Source of the DNA: Chromobacterium piscinae
GTDB lineage: Bacteria > Pseudomonadota > Gammaproteobacteria > Burkholderiales > Chromobacteriaceae
Length of the DNA stretch: 52,801 nucleotides
Reading direction: 5' to 3'
NCBI RefSeq assembly: GCF_021129175.1
Contig: NZ_JAJOHV010000037.1
Span: 1 to 52,801, forward strand
Shown here: positions 43,118 through 51,610 of the stretch, in pieces
Numbering within the stretch: position 1 is the stretch's first letter
Layout of the letters: each line of letters begins with the position of its first letter
Translations under genes and position numbers: made by a program
The notes under the pieces: model-generated
What the model was told of the DNA's origin: nothing
What the model saw: only the letters and a program-made list of their open reading frames with translations
Database searches by the model: none

Positions 43118-45208
43118 TCAGCCTAAGGTGCCAGTCAGGCTGACCTGGCGGTTTTCCGGCACCTCGTTGTACGACAGCACGTGCAGGCCAGGCGCGAACA
43201 GCCGGCCGTAGCGGGCCAGCAGCGGCCGGATCTGCGGCATCACCAGCAACACCGGCGCCTGGCCCTGCTGCTTCATCTGGTCGCGGATCACCGGCATATT
43301 GGCCTGCAGCTGCTGCAGCACGTTGGGGTCGATCGGGAAGCTGTCCAGTTGCGGCTTGCCGGTTTGCTGGGCCTGGGATAGCGCCCCCAGCAGCAGGTTT
43401 TCCAGATCGGCGGACAGGTTGAAGGCCCGGATTTCATCGCGCGGGCCGACGATGGTCTGGACGATCTGGCGCTTCAGCGCGCAGCGTACCTCGGCTGACA
43501 GCATGATCGGGTCCTTGGTCGTATCGCTGGCTTCCAGCAGGGCGGAGGCGATGGGCACGATGTCCTTCAGCGACACATTGTCCTGCAGCAGCTGGCGGAA
43601 CACGCGCAGCTGCTGCACCGGCGTCAGCGCCTGGCCCAGCGCCGTCGCCAGCTTGGGCGCCAGCGTCGACAGCCGCTCGCCCAGCGCGGCCACGTCGTCG
43701 TGGCGGAACAGTTCGGCCAGGTTTTCGCGCATCACTTTGTTCAAGTGGGTGGCCATCACGCTGGAGCAGTCCACCACCTGGTAGCCCAGTCCCAGCGCCT
43801 TGCTCTTGTCGGCCAGCGCGATCCAGGTGACCGGCATGCCGAAGGCCGGGTCGATGCCGGGAATGCCGTCGATCTCGCCGTAGACGTCGGGCGAGGGAAT
43901 GGCCATCAACCGGTCGGCGTAGACCTCGGCCTCGGCCACCGTGTTGCCGGAGATCTGCACCGCGTACTGGGAGGGCTTGAGCCTGAGGTCGTCGCGCAGG
44001 TTCACCGTCGGCAGCAACAGGCCCATCTGTTCGGATAGGCTCTGGCGCACGCCCTTGACCCGCTTGGTCAGCGGCGCGCCCTGGCCGGCGTCCAACAGCG
44101 TCACCAGCCGGTAGCCGAGCGCGATGCCCAGCGTGTCGGCGTAGGGCAAGGTGTTCCATTCCAGCTCGATTTCCGCTTCGCCCTGCAGCGCGGACTTCAC
44201 CGCGGTCTGGTTCAGGGTATTGGCCGCAACCGGGCGGCGGACATGCATGCGCCAGGCCACATAGCCCAAGAGCGCGGCGAAGCCGAGGAAGGTCGGCCAC
44301 GGCATGCCGGGAATGATGGCCAGGATCAGCATCATGCCGGCGGCGCTCATCAGCACGGTGGGCGAGGCCAGCATCTGGTTGCCCACCTGTTGCTGCATGT
44401 CGCCGTCGTCGCTGATGCGGGTGACGATGATGGCGGCGGCGGAAGACAGCAACAGCGCAGGAATCTGCGCGACCAGGCCGTCGCCTATGGTCATCAGCGC
44501 GTACTGGCGGAAGGCGTCGCCCATCGACAGATTGTGCATCAGCGCGCCGATGGCCACGCCGCCGAACAGGTTGATGATCAGGATCAGGATGCCGGCGATG
44601 GCGTCGCCGCGGACGAACTTGGACGCGCCGTCCATCGCGCCGTAGAAGTCGGCTTCGGTGGCGATGTCGCGGCGGCGCTGCTGCGCCTGCTCCTGGTTGA
44701 TCAGGCCGGCGTTCAGGTCGGCGTCGATCGCCATCTGCTTGCCCGGCAGCGCGTCCAGCGTGAAGCGGGCCGATACTTCGGAAATCCGCTCGGCGCCCTT
44801 GGTCACCACCATGAAGTTGATAATCATCAGGATGACAAACACCACCATGCCGACCACGAAGTTGCCGCCTATCACCACATTGCCGAAGGCCTCGATCACC
44901 CGGCCGGCGGCGTGCGTTCCTTCGTGGCCGTGCAGCAGCACCACCCGGGTGGAGGCCACGTTCAGCGACAGCCTCAGCAGCGTGGTGGCCAGGATGATGG
45001 TGGGGAACACCGAGAAGTCCAGCGGCCGCCGCGCCGACACGCTGACCAGGATCACGATGATGGCCAGCACGATGTTGAAGGTGAACAGCATGTCCAGCGC
45101 CAATGGCGGCAGAGGCAGCATCACCATCGCCAGGATGGCGAGCAGGAACAGCGGGGCGGCGAGCTTGTGGCGGCCGATGTCGGCAAGCAGTTTGGTCAGC
45201 GAGTTCAT
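43118..45208 (-). CDS. flhA: Flagellar export gate protein FlhA, lateral-type cluster
   Basis: A 696-residue protein with about eight N-terminal membrane helices and a large cytoplasmic domain. The FHIPEP-type region reads RRPLDFSVFPTIILATTLLRLSLNVASTRVVLLHGHEGTHAAG, and KGAERISEVSARFTLDALPGKQMAIDADLNAGLI follows, both family signatures. The cytoplasmic domain forms the nonameric ring that receives chaperone-substrate complexes. It is the last gene of fliM-N-P-Q-R-flhB-flhA; it overlaps flhB by four bases. No flhF or flhG follows, unlike polar systems. Confidence 0.95.
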   Translation of the reverse strand: MNSLTKLLADIGRHKLAAPLFLLAILAMVMLPLPPLALDMLFTFNIVLAIIVILVSVSARRPLDFSVFPTIILATTLLRLSLNVASTRVVLLHGHEGTHAAGRVIEAFGNVVIGGNFVVGMVVFVILMIINFMVVTKGAERISEVSARFTLDALPGKQMAIDADLNAGLINQEQAQQRRRDIATEADFYGAMDGASKFVRGDAIAGILILIINLFGGVAIGALMHNLSMGDAFRQYALMTIGDGLVAQIPALLLSSAAAIIVTRISDDGDMQQQVGNQMLASPTVLMSAAGMMLILAIIPGMPWPTFLGFAALLGYVAWRMHVRRPVAANTLNQTAVKSALQGEAEIELEWNTLPYADTLGIALGYRLVTLLDAGQGAPLTKRVKGVRQSLSEQMGLLLPTVNLRDDLRLKPSQYAVQISGNTVAEAEVYADRLMAIPSPDVYGEIDGIPGIDPAFGMPVTWIALADKSKALGLGYQVVDCSSVMATHLNKVMRENLAELFRHDDVAALGERLSTLAPKLATALGQALTPVQQLRVFRQLLQDNVSLKDIVPIASALLEASDTTKDPIMLSAEVRCALKRQIVQTIVGPRDEIRAFNLSADLENLLLGALSQAQQTGKPQLDSFPIDPNVLQQLQANMPVIRDQMKQQGQAPVLLVMPQIRPLLARYGRLFAPGLHVLSYNEVPENRQVSLTGTLG

Positions 45209-46344
45209 GATGCGGGCTCGGGGTCGGACAGTTCGCGGGGGATGGGCAGGTCCGGCAGGGTGGGCCGGCTGCGGCGGCTACCCGCCTGGAACGCCTTCAG
45301 TTGCAAGACATAGGTCAGCACCTGCGCCACCGCGCGGTACAGCGGCGCGGGGATCTGCTGGTTGACCTGGGTGGTGTGGTACACCGCGCGCGCCAAGGGC
45401 GGCAGCGGCAGCACCGTCAGTTTCATTTCCTCCGCCAGTTGGCGGATGTACAGCGCCATCTCGTCCACGCCCTTGGCGACGATGAACGGCGCCTCGGCGC
45501 GGTTTTCGTCGTATTTCAGCGCCACCGCGTAGTGGCTGGGGTTGACGATGATCACGTCGGCGCCGGGCAGCGCCTTGCGCACGCCGCGCTGCGCCATCTG
45601 CTGCTGCAGCTGGCGGATGCGCTGGCGGACTTCTGGGCGGCCCTCGGTGTTCTTGTGCTCTTCCTTGATTTCCTGCTTGCTCATCCGCTGCTGTTTCAGG
45701 AACAGGAACACCTGCAGCGGCAGATCGGCCAGCGCGAACAGCAAAAACACCGCGGCCAGCTTGAGCAGGCAAGACAAGAGCAGGTCGGCAGCGCCGGCCA
45801 GCGTGGGCAGCAGCGGCATGCTGTGCAGCGCGAAGAACTCATGCAGCGCGTCGCTGGCCACGCGGTACAGCAGCCAGCCCAGCACCAGCGCCTTGGCGAT
45901 GGATTTGCCGATCTCGCTGGCGTGCTTGGGCGAGGCCAGCCGCGACAGGTGGGCCAGCGGGTTCATCCGCTCGAACTTGGGGCTGATCTGGTTCAGCACG
46001 AACACCCAGCCGCCGGGAAACAGGCTGAGCAGCAGCATGGTCAGCGGAATGACGGCCAGCGGCGCCAGCATCTTGATCAGCAAGAGCAGGGTGCCGCCGA
46101 ACAGTTTGGACCAGCTGTTTTCCAGCGCGCCCTGGCCGGACAGCGAGGCGAAGGCCAGCGCGAACAGTTGCCGGAAGTCGTCCAGCCAGCCCGGCGCCAG
46201 CCAGAACATCATCTTCAGCGCCAGCAGCAGGCCCAGCGCCGCGGCCAGGTCCTTGGAACGGGGCACCTGCCCCTGCTCGCGCGCCTTGCGCAGCCGCTGG
46301 GGAGTGGCCTTTTCTGTCTTGTCGCCTTGTTGCGCCTCAGCCAT
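45205..46344 (-). CDS. flhB: Flagellar export switch protein FlhB
   Basis: A 379-residue inner-membrane protein with four helices and a cytoplasmic autocleaving domain. It starts with the family's KTEKATPQRLRKAREQGQVPRSKDL. The cleavage site is NPSH in VIIVNPSHYAVALKYD, instead of the common NPTH; the family tolerates serine there. Cleavage switches export from rod/hook to filament substrates. It overlaps fliR by eight bases and flhA by four. Confidence 0.95.
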   Translation of the reverse strand: MAEAQQGDKTEKATPQRLRKAREQGQVPRSKDLAAALGLLLALKMMFWLAPGWLDDFRQLFALAFASLSGQGALENSWSKLFGGTLLLLIKMLAPLAVIPLTMLLLSLFPGGWVFVLNQISPKFERMNPLAHLSRLASPKHASEIGKSIAKALVLGWLLYRVASDALHEFFALHSMPLLPTLAGAADLLLSCLLKLAAVFLLFALADLPLQVFLFLKQQRMSKQEIKEEHKNTEGRPEVRQRIRQLQQQMAQRGVRKALPGADVIIVNPSHYAVALKYDENRAEAPFIVAKGVDEMALYIRQLAEEMKLTVLPLPPLARAVYHTTQVNQQIPAPLYRAVAQVLTYVLQLKAFQAGSRRSRPTLPDLPIPRELSDPEPAS

Positions 46345-47116
46345 GGCCCATCTCCAGCAGGCGGTCCAACAGGCGCAGCGTCTGCTCGCTCAGGCTCAGG
46401 TATTGCGGCGGCAGCACCTGCATCAGCAGAGTCAGGGTGGACAGGCCGAACAGCGTCACCACCGGGAAGCCCAGCGAAAACAGGTTCAGCGCCGGCGCCA
46501 CGCGGTTGATCATGCCGAAGCCGGCCTGCACCACGAAGGTGGCGAACACCACCGGCAGGGCCAGGATCATCGCCGCCGACATCACCCAGCCGACGCTGGC
46601 GGCCAGCACCGGCAGCGAGGCTTGCGGAATGCCGCCGCCCAGCGGCCAGGCGCGGAAACTGGCGTACACCACCTGCACCAGCACCAGATGGCCATCCAGC
46701 GCGAAGAATAGCAGCGCTGCCAAGAGATAGAGCAGGCTGGACACCACATCCGAGCTGTTGCCGTTGCCGGGGTCGTTCATGATGGCCATCGACAGGCCCA
46801 TTTGCGACGACAGCAGGAAACCCAGCAGCGACAACACGGACAAGGTCAATTGAAAGGCGAGGCCGAACAACAGTCCGATGATGACCTGCTCGACGCTGGC
46901 GGCGACGCCGTGCAGCGAGAACGGGTCGATCGGGGAATGGGCGGGCATGCCGGGGATGCAGGCGACGGCCAGGGCCAGCGCCAGACCGATGCGGGCGCGG
47001 ATCGGCATCACCGCGTCGCCGATGAAGGGCGCGATGGCGAAGGCCGCCATCAGCCGGCAGAACGGCCACCAGACGGCGGGGATCAGGTCCAGCAACTGGG
47101 CGTACAGGCCCTGCAT
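46337..47116 (-). CDS. fliR: Flagellar export protein FliR
   Basis: A 259-residue membrane protein with about six hydrophobic segments. Family markers are RLMAAFAIAPFIGDAVMPIRARIGLALALAV, LLFGLAFQLTLSVLSLLGFLLSSQMGLSMAIMNDPGNGNSSDVVSSLLYLLAALLFF and, near the C-terminus, PALNLFSLGFPVVTLFGLSTL. It joins FliP and FliQ in the helical core of the export gate. It begins two bases after the fliQ stop and overlaps flhB. Confidence 0.94.
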   Translation of the reverse strand: MQGLYAQLLDLIPAVWWPFCRLMAAFAIAPFIGDAVMPIRARIGLALALAVACIPGMPAHSPIDPFSLHGVAASVEQVIIGLLFGLAFQLTLSVLSLLGFLLSSQMGLSMAIMNDPGNGNSSDVVSSLLYLLAALLFFALDGHLVLVQVVYASFRAWPLGGGIPQASLPVLAASVGWVMSAAMILALPVVFATFVVQAGFGMINRVAPALNLFSLGFPVVTLFGLSTLTLLMQVLPPQYLSLSEQTLRLLDRLLEMGHG

Positions 47117-47118
47117 CG

Positions 47119-47391
47119 CTATCCCACCTGGCTCGCGGCGCGCTGGAACATGGCGACGCAGAAATCCATCAGGTAGCCGGTGATCCAGTGGCCGGCCAGC
47201 GCGATGGTCAACAGCACGATCAAGAGCCGGGGCAGGAAGGACAGCGTCTGCTCGTTGATCTGGGTGGCGGCCTGGATCAGGCTGACCACCACGCCGACGA
47301 TCAGGCTGGGCAGCACCAGCAGCACCACCAGCGTCACCACCACGCGCAAGCTGTCGTTGACGATGTCGACCGCGATATCGGGCGTCAGCAT
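47119..47391 (-). CDS. fliQ: Flagellar export protein FliQ
   Basis: A 90-residue protein with two membrane helices (LRVVVTLVVLLVLPSLIVGVVVSLIQAATQINEQTLSFLPRLLIVLLTIALAGHWI), the usual FliQ size and pattern. Four copies wrap FliP-FliR in the export gate. It lies 13 bases after fliP. Confidence 0.95.
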   Translation of the reverse strand: MLTPDIAVDIVNDSLRVVVTLVVLLVLPSLIVGVVVSLIQAATQINEQTLSFLPRLLIVLLTIALAGHWITGYLMDFCVAMFQRAASQVG

Positions 47392-47404
47392 GGCTCCGTC
47401 TCTC

Positions 47405-48151
47405 CTAATAAGCCTGTATCGACGTGACCAGGGTGTTGACGGTCAGCGACCAGCCGTCCACCAGCACGAACAAGAGCAGCTTCAGCGGCAGCGAGATCAC
47501 CAGTGGCGACAGCATCATCATGCCCATCGCCATCAGCACGCTGGACACCACTAGGTCTATCACCAGGAAGGGGATGAACAGCATGCAGCCGATCTGGAAC
47601 GCGGTTTTCAGCTCGGACAGCACGAAGGCGGCCAGCTTGACGGTGAAGGCGTGGTCTTCCGGCTTGGCGACGTTTTCCTCGCCCGATAGCCGCGCCACCT
47701 GGGCCAGCGCGGTCTTGCCGGTCTGGGCCAGCATGAAGCGGCTGATCGGTTTGGCGGCGATCTCCAGCGCCTGCTGCATGGTGATCTTGTCCTGGTCGAA
47801 CGGCACCATCGCCTCGTTCCACACCTGCAGGCCCACCGGGCGCATCACCAGCAGCGTCAGGATCAGCGCCACGCCGGTGATCAGGCGGTTGGGCAGGCCT
47901 TGCTGCAGGCCCAGCGCCTGGCGCAGCAGCGACAGCACGATGACGAAGCGGGTGAAGCTGGTCATCATCAGCGCCAGCACCGGCAGCAGGCCCAGCGCGG
48001 TCATCAGGATCAGGATCTGGGTCTTGATCGTGAAGTCGACCGGCATGCCGCCGGCGTTGCCGGACAACAGCTTCAACGGCTCGGCCCAGGCCGGCGCGGC
48101 CGCGAGCAGGCCCGCGGCGGCGAGCGGCAGCAGGGGGAGGAGGCGTTTCAT
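47405..48151 (-). CDS. fliP: Flagellar export protein FliP
   Basis: A 248-residue membrane protein with a signal peptide (LLPLLPLAAAGLLAAAPAWAEP) and four later helices. Family segments: TQILILMTALGLLPVLALMMTSFTRFVIVLSLLRQALGLQQ, and LSELKTAFQIGCMLFIPFLVIDLVVSSVLMAMGMMMLSP. The ATG at 48151 shares a base with the fliN stop (TGATG). No fliO precedes it. GGCCTGATG gives only a weak ribosome-binding site, so translation is probably coupled to fliN. Confidence 0.94.
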   Translation of the reverse strand: MKRLLPLLPLAAAGLLAAAPAWAEPLKLLSGNAGGMPVDFTIKTQILILMTALGLLPVLALMMTSFTRFVIVLSLLRQALGLQQGLPNRLITGVALILTLLVMRPVGLQVWNEAMVPFDQDKITMQQALEIAAKPISRFMLAQTGKTALAQVARLSGEENVAKPEDHAFTVKLAAFVLSELKTAFQIGCMLFIPFLVIDLVVSSVLMAMGMMMLSPLVISLPLKLLLFVLVDGWSLTVNTLVTSIQAY

Positions 48152-48495
48152 CAGGCCAGGCTGTCCAGCTGCAGGTCGTTCAGCTCCACCACGCGCAGGC
48201 CGTAGTTGTCGCCGGACACCACCACCTCGGCGCGGCCGATCACGGTGCCGTTCACCTTGATGTCCAGCGGCTCGCCGGCGATCTTGTCCAGCTCCACCAC
48301 CGATCCGGCGCCGATCTGGCACAGGTCGGCCAGGCTGATGTCGGCGCTGCCGACTTCCAGCGTCAGTTTGACCGGAATCTTGCGCAGGAAGGGCGTCATG
48401 TCGCGCGGGACCGGCGCGGGCTCGGTGGCGGCCGGCGCTTCAGCGTCCAGGCCGTCCAGGATGCCGTCCAGGTCGAAGTCTTGGTTCAGTTCCAT
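48151..48495 (-). CDS. fliN: Flagellar motor switch protein FliN
   Basis: A 114-residue protein. A short acidic N-terminus is followed by the SpoA domain: FLRKIPVKLTLEVGSADISLADLCQIGAGSVVELDKIAGEPLDIKVNGTVIGRAEVVVSGDNYGLRVVEL. It forms the base of the C-ring with FliM. AAGGAAC lies upstream of the ATG. It is coupled to fliP. Confidence 0.94.
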   Translation of the reverse strand: MELNQDFDLDGILDGLDAEAPAATEPAPVPRDMTPFLRKIPVKLTLEVGSADISLADLCQIGAGSVVELDKIAGEPLDIKVNGTVIGRAEVVVSGDNYGLRVVELNDLQLDSLA

Positions 48496-48510
48496 TGCGG
48501 GTTCCTTGGT

Positions 48511-49353
48511 TTATTCGATGTCGGCGAAGCCGGACAGGCAGAGCTTGCCCTGGCGTTCCACCACCTGGGCGCGGAACAGCGGCGAGCCCTGGGCGCAGAC
48601 CTCGGCGTGGGGCTGCATGGCGACGGACAGCACGCTGCCGGGGCGCAGGTCCAGCACCGCGCCCAGCGGCAGCTCCTGCTCCAGCAAGCGGGCGTCCAGG
48701 CGGATGCGCAGCCGGTCGCTGAAATTGGCGCAGTCGGCGTTGCCGCCCAGCCGCGGCCGCTGGCCGGACAGGTTTTGCAGCAGCGCGTCGAAGGCGGAGG
48801 CGTTCAGCCGAAGGCGCAGCGTGCCCAGCCTGGCGTCGCCGTCGCTGAGGTCCACTTCCAGTTGCCAGGCGGATTGGGCCGGATAGCCGAGCGCTTGCGG
48901 CTTGGGCGCGTCCGGCTGCGGGGCGTGGCCCAGTTGATGGATGGCGCGGGCCAGGCGCGGCAGCAGCCGCTCGGCCAGCGTGCGGGCCAGGCGGCGCTCG
49001 GTTTCGGTTTCGGCCGGCAGCTCGCCGTCCGGCGCGGCGGCGCGGGCGCCGAAGCGGTAATCGAGTATGCCCAGCAGCAGGCCGCGGTCGAAATGGCTGC
49101 CCAGCTGCCAGTCGTCCAGCGCGTGCCACTGCCAGCGCAGCTCGTCGGCGGCCGGCAGCTGCTGGCGCAGCGCGTCGATGCGGAAGCCGGCGTGGTAGCG
49201 GCGGTTCAGCTCGCGTTCGAGAAAGTCATCCAGTTCCTGCCGCAAGGCGCGGGCAAACAGCGGCAGCAGGTGTATCGGGCGGCCCAGCGTGCGCAGGTCC
49301 AAGGCCTGCAGGCGGGCGCCTTCCTGCGGTGCGACGATTTTGGCTTTGGGCAT
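48511..49353 (-). CDS. fliM: FliM-like motor switch protein without CheY-binding peptide (lateral type)
   Basis: A 280-residue protein, shorter than E. coli FliM (334). The C-terminal SpoA-like domain is visible (ELPLGAVLDLRPGSVLSVAMQPHAEVCAQGSPLFRAQVVERQGKLCLSGF) and the middle domain is divergent. The N-terminus is MPKAKIVAPQEGARLQALDL and lacks the EIDALL-type peptide by which chemotaxis FliM binds phospho-CheY. Its place ahead of fliN and the short, type-III-secretion-like form fit lateral-flagellum FliM. The ATG at 49353 is the first in the conserved frame; the open frame extends upstream but is not conserved. Confidence 0.85.
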   Translation of the reverse strand: MPKAKIVAPQEGARLQALDLRTLGRPIHLLPLFARALRQELDDFLERELNRRYHAGFRIDALRQQLPAADELRWQWHALDDWQLGSHFDRGLLLGILDYRFGARAAAPDGELPAETETERRLARTLAERLLPRLARAIHQLGHAPQPDAPKPQALGYPAQSAWQLEVDLSDGDARLGTLRLRLNASAFDALLQNLSGQRPRLGGNADCANFSDRLRIRLDARLLEQELPLGAVLDLRPGSVLSVAMQPHAEVCAQGSPLFRAQVVERQGKLCLSGFADIE

Positions 49354-49581
49354 CGGAGCTTCGTTATCGTGGTCGGCGGCTGCGCGGCAGCCCCCGGCTA
49401 TTGCTGGGAGTGTGCATCTTACTGGCTGTCCGCCAGCGGTAAAGGGGGAAAATTCACGGCTGCGAATGTGAAAAGTACCATCGGTATGATAAAGCGGTGA
49501 GTTTAAAATCCGCCAGCCTGCATTTAACAAGCGCTGCAGGTTGACCGAGTAGTTTCGAGACCGCTTTTCTAAGGATGAACG

Positions 49582-49923
49582 ATGGCCACCAATCTGGGCT
49601 TGATGATCCACGCCGACCGCAGCCAGTTGCTGGGGGAGATGGCGAAACTGGGGCAATCCGCCCCCGCGCCTATCGCCGCGCAGGAAGAAGCCCCCGCCGC
49701 CGGCCACAGCTTCAGCCAGTCGATGATGTCGGCCGTGCGCGACGTCGATCAGCAGAACCGCCTCGCCGCGGAGAAGATGACCGAGGTGGACAGCGGCCAG
49801 AGCGACGACCTGGTCGGCGCGATGCTGATGAGCCAGGAAGCCAGCCTGTCGTTCTCGATGCTGATGCAGGTGCGTAACAAGGTGGTCGGCGCGGTCGACG
49901 ATCTGATCAAGATGCAGCTGTAA
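49582..49923 (+). CDS. fliE: Flagellar hook-basal body protein FliE
   Basis: A 113-residue protein linking the MS ring to the rod. The C-terminal half has the family pattern: FSQSMMSAVRDVDQQNRLAAEKMTEVDSGQSDDLVGAMLMSQEASLSFSMLMQVRNKVVGAVDDLIKMQ. AAGGA lies six bases upstream of the ATG. First gene of the plus-strand arm; divergent from fliM across a 228-base region in which I see no convincing sigma-54 or sigma-28 promoter. Confidence 0.93.
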   Translation: MATNLGLMIHADRSQLLGEMAKLGQSAPAPIAAQEEAPAAGHSFSQSMMSAVRDVDQQNRLAAEKMTEVDSGQSDDLVGAMLMSQEASLSFSMLMQVRNKVVGAVDDLIKMQL

Positions 49924-49936
49924 GCGGGAGCCGACT

Positions 49937-51610
49937 GTGGTCAAACAATTGCGCAGCGGCTTGGCCGCGGTTCAACAAAGAATGGCGGGGCGCCAGCTGG
50001 TACCCGCCAACGCCTGGCGCTATCTTCTGCCCATCGTGCTGTTGGCCATCGGCCTGAGCGTGGTGGCCACGCTGTGGCTGTGGCGCGACGACTCCAGCTA
50101 TCGCCCGGTGTTCGGCGCGCAGGAGAAGGTGAGCGGCGCCGACATGATGGCGGTGCTCGACGCAGAGAAGATTCCTTATCGCGTCCATCCGCAGACCGGC
50201 CAGGTGCTGGTGCCGGACGGCGATCTAGCCCGCGCCCGCATGCAGCTGGCCGCCAAAGGCGTGGTCGCCCAGTTGCCGGCCGGCCTGGAGCTGTTGGACA
50301 AGAACGATCCGCTGGGCGTCAGCCAGTTCGTGCAGGACGTGCGCTTCCGCCGCGGCCTTGAGGGCGAGCTGGTGCAGAGCATCCAGGCGCTCGACCCGGT
50401 GCGTTCGGCGCGCGTGCACCTGTCGCTGCCGCGCAGCACGTCCTTCGTCACCGCCGGCGGCGAGAAGGGCTCCGCCTCGGTGGTGGTGACGCTGAAACCG
50501 GGCCAGCAGCTGTCCAGCGAGCAGACCGCCGCCGTGGTCAAGCTGGTGGCCGGTAGCGTGGCCTCGCTCGACCCGTCCCAGGTGACGCTGGTCGATCAGG
50601 CCGGCAATCTGCTGTCCGCTCATGTGGACCTGAGCGATGGCGGCATCGCAGGCAACAACAGCGAGGCGTCGCGCCGCTTCCGCGAGGAGGCGCTGCAGAA
50701 CGTCCGCGACCTGCTGACGCCGGCGCTGGGCGCCGACAACTACAAGGTCAGCGTCACCGCCGATGTCGACAACGACCGCGTCGAGGAAACCCGCGAGAAA
50801 TACGGCGAAGCGCCCAAGGTCACCAACGAGGCCTCGCGCGAGGAGACCAGCACCGAGCGGATGGCGCTGGGCGTGCCGGGCTCGCTGAGCAACCGGCCGG
50901 TCAATACCGACTCCTCGTCCCCGGCCGCCGACAAGGCCGGCAACAGCAAAAACGCTGTCACCCGCCAGTACGCGTACGACCGCAACATCACCAACATCAA
51001 GCGCGCGCGCGGCACGCTGCGCCGCCTCAGCGTGGCGGTGGCGCTGAACCAGGCCGCCGCTCCGGGCGGCAAGGGCTGGCAGCCGGCCGAGCTGGCCAAT
51101 ATCGACAAGCTGCTGCGCAACGGCCTGGGCATCAACACAGACCGCGGCGACGTGTTGGCGGTGTCCACGCTGCGCTTCGCGCGGCCGGTACAGGCGGAGC
51201 CGTTCTGGGAGCAGCCGGAAACCTGGTTCGAGGGCGCGCGCTGGGCGGTCTACGGCGTGGCGCTGCTGCTGGCCTACCTGTTGCTGGCGCGGCCGCTGCT
51301 CAAACTGGCCCGCCAACTGGCCGAGCGCAAGCTGAACGATTACACGCCGGACGAGCTGGACGTGACGCCGGACGATCCGTTGCTGGACAACCGTTCGCTG
51401 CGCGAAACCGCGACCCAGCGCCAGGCGGCGCTGTCGGCCGCGCCAGGCGACAGCCCGGTGGTGCCGCTGCTGGAAAATTACGACCTGCCGCCCGCCGGCT
51501 CGCCGGTGGACGTGATGGTGGAACACCTGAAGGGCCTGGCTGCCAAGGAGCCGGAGCGCGTCGCCGAAGTGGTCAAGCAATGGGTGCAGAACAATGGACG
51601 CAAACAATAA
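49937..51610 (+). CDS. fliF: Flagellar MS-ring protein FliF
   Basis: A 557-residue protein with a membrane helix near the N-terminus (YLLPIVLLAIGLSVVATLWLW) and another near residue 440 (WAVYGVALLLAYLLLARPL). The periplasmic ring-building motifs are present (DMMAVLDAEKIPYRV, ARVHLSLPRSTSFV, ASVVVTLKPGQQLSSEQTAAVVKLVAGSV). The C-terminal tail VAEVVKQWVQNN binds FliG. GTG start at 49937 with GGGAG six bases upstream. The end overlaps fliG by 17 bases. Confidence 0.94.
   Translation: MVKQLRSGLAAVQQRMAGRQLVPANAWRYLLPIVLLAIGLSVVATLWLWRDDSSYRPVFGAQEKVSGADMMAVLDAEKIPYRVHPQTGQVLVPDGDLARARMQLAAKGVVAQLPAGLELLDKNDPLGVSQFVQDVRFRRGLEGELVQSIQALDPVRSARVHLSLPRSTSFVTAGGEKGSASVVVTLKPGQQLSSEQTAAVVKLVAGSVASLDPSQVTLVDQAGNLLSAHVDLSDGGIAGNNSEASRRFREEALQNVRDLLTPALGADNYKVSVTADVDNDRVEETREKYGEAPKVTNEASREETSTERMALGVPGSLSNRPVNTDSSSPAADKAGNSKNAVTRQYAYDRNITNIKRARGTLRRLSVAVALNQAAAPGGKGWQPAELANIDKLLRNGLGINTDRGDVLAVSTLRFARPVQAEPFWEQPETWFEGARWAVYGVALLLAYLLLARPLLKLARQLAERKLNDYTPDELDVTPDDPLLDNRSLRETATQRQAALSAAPGDSPVVPLLENYDLPPAGSPVDVMVEHLKGLAAKEPERVAEVVKQWVQNNGRKQ

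Noticed and set aside
49423-49437. Possible sigma-54 promoter (GG-N10-GC: TGGCTGTCCGCCAGC) between fliM and fliE
   Set aside because: The GG and GC dinucleotides have the right spacing, but the -12 element (CAGC) is poor and the same bases form a simple inverted repeat CTGGC/GCCAG. Not enough to list as a feature.
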